Below are positions 5,668-8,495 of a stretch of 8,495 bases of DNA, one piece after another. Origin of the DNA: an uncultured Porphyromonadaceae bacterium (GTDB lineage: Bacteria > Bacteroidota > Bacteroidia > Bacteroidales > Muribaculaceae). Location of the stretch: positions 1-8,495 of the forward strand of contig CAMWYV010000030.1 in NCBI GenBank assembly GCA_947178565.1. The letters run 5' to 3'. Each line of letters opens with the position of its first letter. The stretch's first letter is position 1. Below the pieces are notes generated by a model. It was not told the origin of the DNA. It saw nothing but the letters and a program-made list of their open reading frames with translations, and searched no databases. Position numbers and translations under genes: made by a program.

Positions 5668-8424
5668 TTAGAAATTGATTTTGAGCTTAACGCTGTATGT
5701 GCGTCCGAATGTGTAGAATACACGGTTAGCGTTCATCCAAGTTCCTTCAACTCCGAGTGGTGTCCGTGCCTGAGTAACATAGTAGTAGTTAAGAAGATTG
5801 TTGACGTTACCATATAGTGTAGCGTTCACACCACCGAGATTGAAGTTGTAGCTGGCATTCATATCAAGCATATTGCCCCAGGGAATTCTCCAAGGTGTGC
5901 CAGGTTTAAGGACAGCACCATTTTTGAGATCTGAAGATGTAAGGTTGATGTCAGAGTAATTGCGGGCATATATAGTCCAGTCAGCTCCGATGCGGAAACC
6001 TTTGAAGGGTCTGAAAGTAGCGCCGAGTGCGGCTGTGGTCTGTGCCGAGCCGCTGACTTTAACACCTTTCTGCTCAAGAGTAGCGTGAAGATGGTCCGGT
6101 GCAAGAATACCGGAAGCTATTGTTCCGTCCAAATTGGAAAGCGGTGCTCCATTCTGGTTATAGAAGTAACCTGTTGCATTGCTGTCCCACTGCCAGTCAC
6201 CAAGTGAGAACATAGCGTCAATGTCAAGCCACTTAAACGGTTTGTATTTAGCGTTAAGTTCGACACCCATGTGGCGTGCATCAACTCCAGACATAGCGAA
6301 ATAATAGTAGTTGGAGCCATCTTTAGCAGTGTTCGGGTCAATCTGGTCACCTTTAGACATTGTACGATCCATCCACTTGGTATAGTATGCGTTAAGTTCA
6401 ACAGCCAATTTGGGTGAATGAAATCCGTAACCAAATTCAAATGAACCAACTTTTTCGTTAAGTGCATCAGGGTTTGTTATATTACTTCTCTGAGAAGAAA
6501 GGAACACACCGTAGCTAAAGAAGGGCGCGCGAGAGATAAATCCACCATTTACAAAGATGTTATTGTGTGAGTCAATATTGTAGTTCACACCACCTTTAAT
6601 TGTTCCACCAAGAAAGTTCTTTGTTTCTGAACGAGAGTGTTCTGCATCGTAATAATAGAAGTCTTTACGCCAGTAGGTGTTATTGTTCAGTGCGCCGGCG
6701 AGTACGAAATTCAGTTTACCACCGAGTATAGTATATTCACCTTGCGCATAAACGCCTTCCTGACATGTGAAACCGTCATAATTGCGGTTTACAACATCAC
6801 CGACATGAAGTTTTTCATATACCCAATCCTTGTCGTTTCTGTTGTGGACTGCATTGTTGTAAGGCTGAACGTTGTTGCGGTTATAGTTGTCAATGTAATA
6901 TTCACCACCGAAAAGGTCGGAAATTTCAGTTTTATGGTGACCGACATAGTATCTGAGGTCAAGACCGCCTGTGATATTGAGGCGATTACCGTTAGCGAAA
7001 TCGATACGTTTTTTATAAGAAGAGATAAGACCGTATGTTTCGTGAGAATTGAGCTGCTTAGCGATAACCATATTGGAACCGGTTGTGGATGCAGCGTTCA
7101 TGCGCTCAATAGCCGCATAGTCAAAATAGCCTTCAGGTGTGCGGAACTGCATATTGAGATTGCCATCGGTGGCTCCGTACCAGGAAGAGGAGTAGTTAAC
7201 AGACGATCCGTCGGGATTATAGGCAGTTCGACCGAGTCCACTGCGACCACCACCTGATGTTATAGATGCATAGACAGATGTGGATAGGCTCTGTGTGTGG
7301 TCAATCTGCCAGATATGGTTAAGTGCGAGCTGTGGCTTATGGTAAAAGTTGTGGCTGGAGTTATAAACCTTACCGTTTGAGCGGAAACCATAAGTCGGGT
7401 TATAGCGATACGGGCTTTCACCCTGCATATAGTCACGGACAGATTGCCAACCTTCGATTGACAAACCGTTGTTAGAGTTTCGCTGGTCGTGCCACTGGGG
7501 TGAACCGAATCCTGTAAATCCAATCTGGTGGCTTTCGTTAATGCGCTTGGTGACATTGATAAACCAAGAGTAAGCCTCATATGCGGTACCTTGAATATAG
7601 CCTTCAGCCCATTTGCGAGCTCCAAGTACGGTAACAGCCCATCCGTTGTTCATCATGCCGGTAGAAAGTTTGACACCAATCTGGTTTAGACCGTCATTGC
7701 CCATGCCGTACCACACGCTACCTCCACGCTTAACGTCGATTGTGCGGGTGGTGATGTTGATGGTACCTCCGATTGAGGGGGTAGAAACGATAGTAGCACC
7801 GAGTCCGCGCTGTGTTTGTATGCTTGAAGCAACGTCAGCGAGGTTTGTCCAGTTACTCATATAAACTCCACCCCATTCCATGTCATTAACCGGAATACCA
7901 TTGATAAGCATGGCAACGTTTTCGCTCTGGAATCCACGCATACGTGTCTTGGCGTCGCCGAAACCACCGCCTTCGCTACGTGTGTAAACGCCCGGGGTCG
8001 TTTTGAGGACTTCGAGGAGTTCCTGATTGCCGAGCTTGTAGTCGATAGCATCTGATGAAATTGTTGACATAGCTACCGGAGTTTCACGAGTCTTACCGAT
8101 AGACTGTGTAACGACCACGTCGGCGAGTGTAGTACCTTCGACTTCCATCTGAATGGTGCCCATGTTAGCAGCAGGCGCCTTTTCGATGGTCTTGTAGCCG
8201 ATAAATGTGATTTTGATTGTTTTGGCGGTAGAAGGCACACTAAGTGTGAATTTGCCGTCAAGATCGGTAGCTGTGGCGATAGCAGTGCCGGGAACGGAGA
8301 CAGTAGCTCCTGGCATCGGCTCATTTAGTTCATCAACCACAACTCCTGTGCATTTGATGTCGGCAGCGACAGCCGCCATGCAGGCGAGCCATATCATGCC
8401 GGCAAAGAGAATAAGTCTCTTCAT
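5668..8424 (-). CDS. TonB-dependent outer-membrane receptor with carboxypeptidase-like regulatory domain
   Basis: A 918-aa gated outer-membrane channel that should import a ligand using energy passed by TonB-ExbB-ExbD. Residues 1 to about 21 are a signal peptide (MKRLILFAGMIWLACMAAVA). A carboxypeptidase-like domain covers about 24-98 (GVVVDELNEPMPGATVSV, DLDGKFTL, FIGYKT). A TonB-box-like LADVVVTQS is at 100-108. The plug covers about 112-228, with LLEVLKTTPGV (136-146), RMRGFQ (161-166), INGIPVND (174-181), QRGLGA (205-210) and GGTINITT (219-226). The barrel fills the rest and ends in phenylalanine (KLKINF), the usual signal for barrel assembly. At 918 aa it is shorter than typical SusC receptors, and a SusD gene is absent; the next gene is an unusual lipoprotein 21 bp away. 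The ATG at 8424 lies about 45 bp downstream of a TACCTTTG element. The ligand cannot be told from the sequence. Confidence 0.95.
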   Translation of the reverse strand: MKRLILFAGMIWLACMAAVAADIKCTGVVVDELNEPMPGATVSVPGTAIATATDLDGKFTLSVPSTAKTIKITFIGYKTIEKAPAANMGTIQMEVEGTTLADVVVTQSIGKTRETPVAMSTISSDAIDYKLGNQELLEVLKTTPGVYTRSEGGGFGDAKTRMRGFQSENVAMLINGIPVNDMEWGGVYMSNWTNLADVASSIQTQRGLGATIVSTPSIGGTINITTRTIDVKRGGSVWYGMGNDGLNQIGVKLSTGMMNNGWAVTVLGARKWAEGYIQGTAYEAYSWFINVTKRINESHQIGFTGFGSPQWHDQRNSNNGLSIEGWQSVRDYMQGESPYRYNPTYGFRSNGKVYNSSHNFYHKPQLALNHIWQIDHTQSLSTSVYASITSGGGRSGLGRTAYNPDGSSVNYSSSWYGATDGNLNMQFRTPEGYFDYAAIERMNAASTTGSNMVIAKQLNSHETYGLISSYKKRIDFANGNRLNITGGLDLRYYVGHHKTEISDLFGGEYYIDNYNRNNVQPYNNAVHNRNDKDWVYEKLHVGDVVNRNYDGFTCQEGVYAQGEYTILGGKLNFVLAGALNNNTYWRKDFYYYDAEHSRSETKNFLGGTIKGGVNYNIDSHNNIFVNGGFISRAPFFSYGVFLSSQRSNITNPDALNEKVGSFEFGYGFHSPKLAVELNAYYTKWMDRTMSKGDQIDPNTAKDGSNYYYFAMSGVDARHMGVELNAKYKPFKWLDIDAMFSLGDWQWDSNATGYFYNQNGAPLSNLDGTIASGILAPDHLHATLEQKGVKVSGSAQTTAALGATFRPFKGFRIGADWTIYARNYSDINLTSSDLKNGAVLKPGTPWRIPWGNMLDMNASYNFNLGGVNATLYGNVNNLLNYYYVTQARTPLGVEGTWMNANRVFYTFGRTYSVKLKINF

Positions 8425-8468
8425 AATTTAGCAGGATAAAATGAATATGATTGGTTAAAAAATTTTTG

Positions 8469-8476
8469 CAAAGGTA
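8469..8476 (-). promoter_or_regulatory. Bacteroidetes -7 element (TACCTTTG) for the receptor-lipoprotein operon
   Basis: The minus strand reads TACCTTTG, an exact TAnnTTTG match, 44 bp upstream of the receptor's ATG. The -33 element expected 19-21 bp further upstream would fall at or beyond the window edge and cannot be checked. The inferred leader is about 40 nt, AT-rich, and has no Shine-Dalgarno motif. Confidence 0.65.
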
Positions 8477-8495
8477 GTGGTATTTTTTGGGAATT

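Noticed and set aside
6637..7257. Plus-strand 206-aa open frame inside the receptor gene
   Set aside because: It is the antisense shadow of the receptor's barrel coding sequence; its valine and isoleucine-rich translation reflects the complement of asparagine and tyrosine codons, not a membrane protein.
8457..8467. AT palindrome (AAAAATTTTT) in the receptor leader
   Set aside because: A pure A/T palindrome is expected by chance in such AT-rich leader DNA, and it has no loop or GC stem to suggest an attenuator.

Overview
The window looks like chromosome from a gut-type Bacteroidales bacterium, plausibly a Muribaculaceae relative. The grounds are TonB-type outer-membrane receptors with carboxypeptidase-like N-terminal domains, a surface-type lipoprotein, and promoters with the Bacteroidetes -7 element TAnnTTTG. 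The family-level guess is an inference from style, since the window holds no rRNA or other taxonomic marker. All four supported genes lie on the minus strand, so transcription runs from high to low coordinates.

First transcription unit (8495 to about 3540): a TACCTTTG promoter element at 8469-8476 precedes a 918-aa TonB-dependent receptor (5668-8424). It is followed 21 bp later by a lipoprotein of about 680 aa (3604-5646), and the unit ends at a strong hairpin terminator (3542-3576). The receptor is not accompanied by a SusD protein. Its partner instead carries two tandem OB-fold-like segments flanked by recurring modules of the type xPAxLxxxxPdA. The pair probably forms an outer-membrane uptake or binding complex; its substrate cannot be read from the sequence.

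Intergenic region (3308-3541): about 230 bp without a credible gene, GC-rich and dense in short hairpins, including an 18-bp near-perfect inverted repeat. It looks like a structured or dispersed intergenic element.

Second part (3307 to 1): a textbook Bacteroidetes promoter (TTTG, 20 bp, TATCTTTG) drives a 196-aa protein whose first 60 residues resemble the DUF6291 family, best known to me from phage and mobile-element settings. No terminator is visible after it. A separate TAAATTTG element, with a run of eight G at the expected -33 position, precedes the last gene, an outer-membrane beta-barrel family protein of about 819 aa with carboxypeptidase-like and plug-like N-terminal domains. It ends at a strong intrinsic terminator (18-54). 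No RNA gene, insertion sequence or CRISPR array was found.
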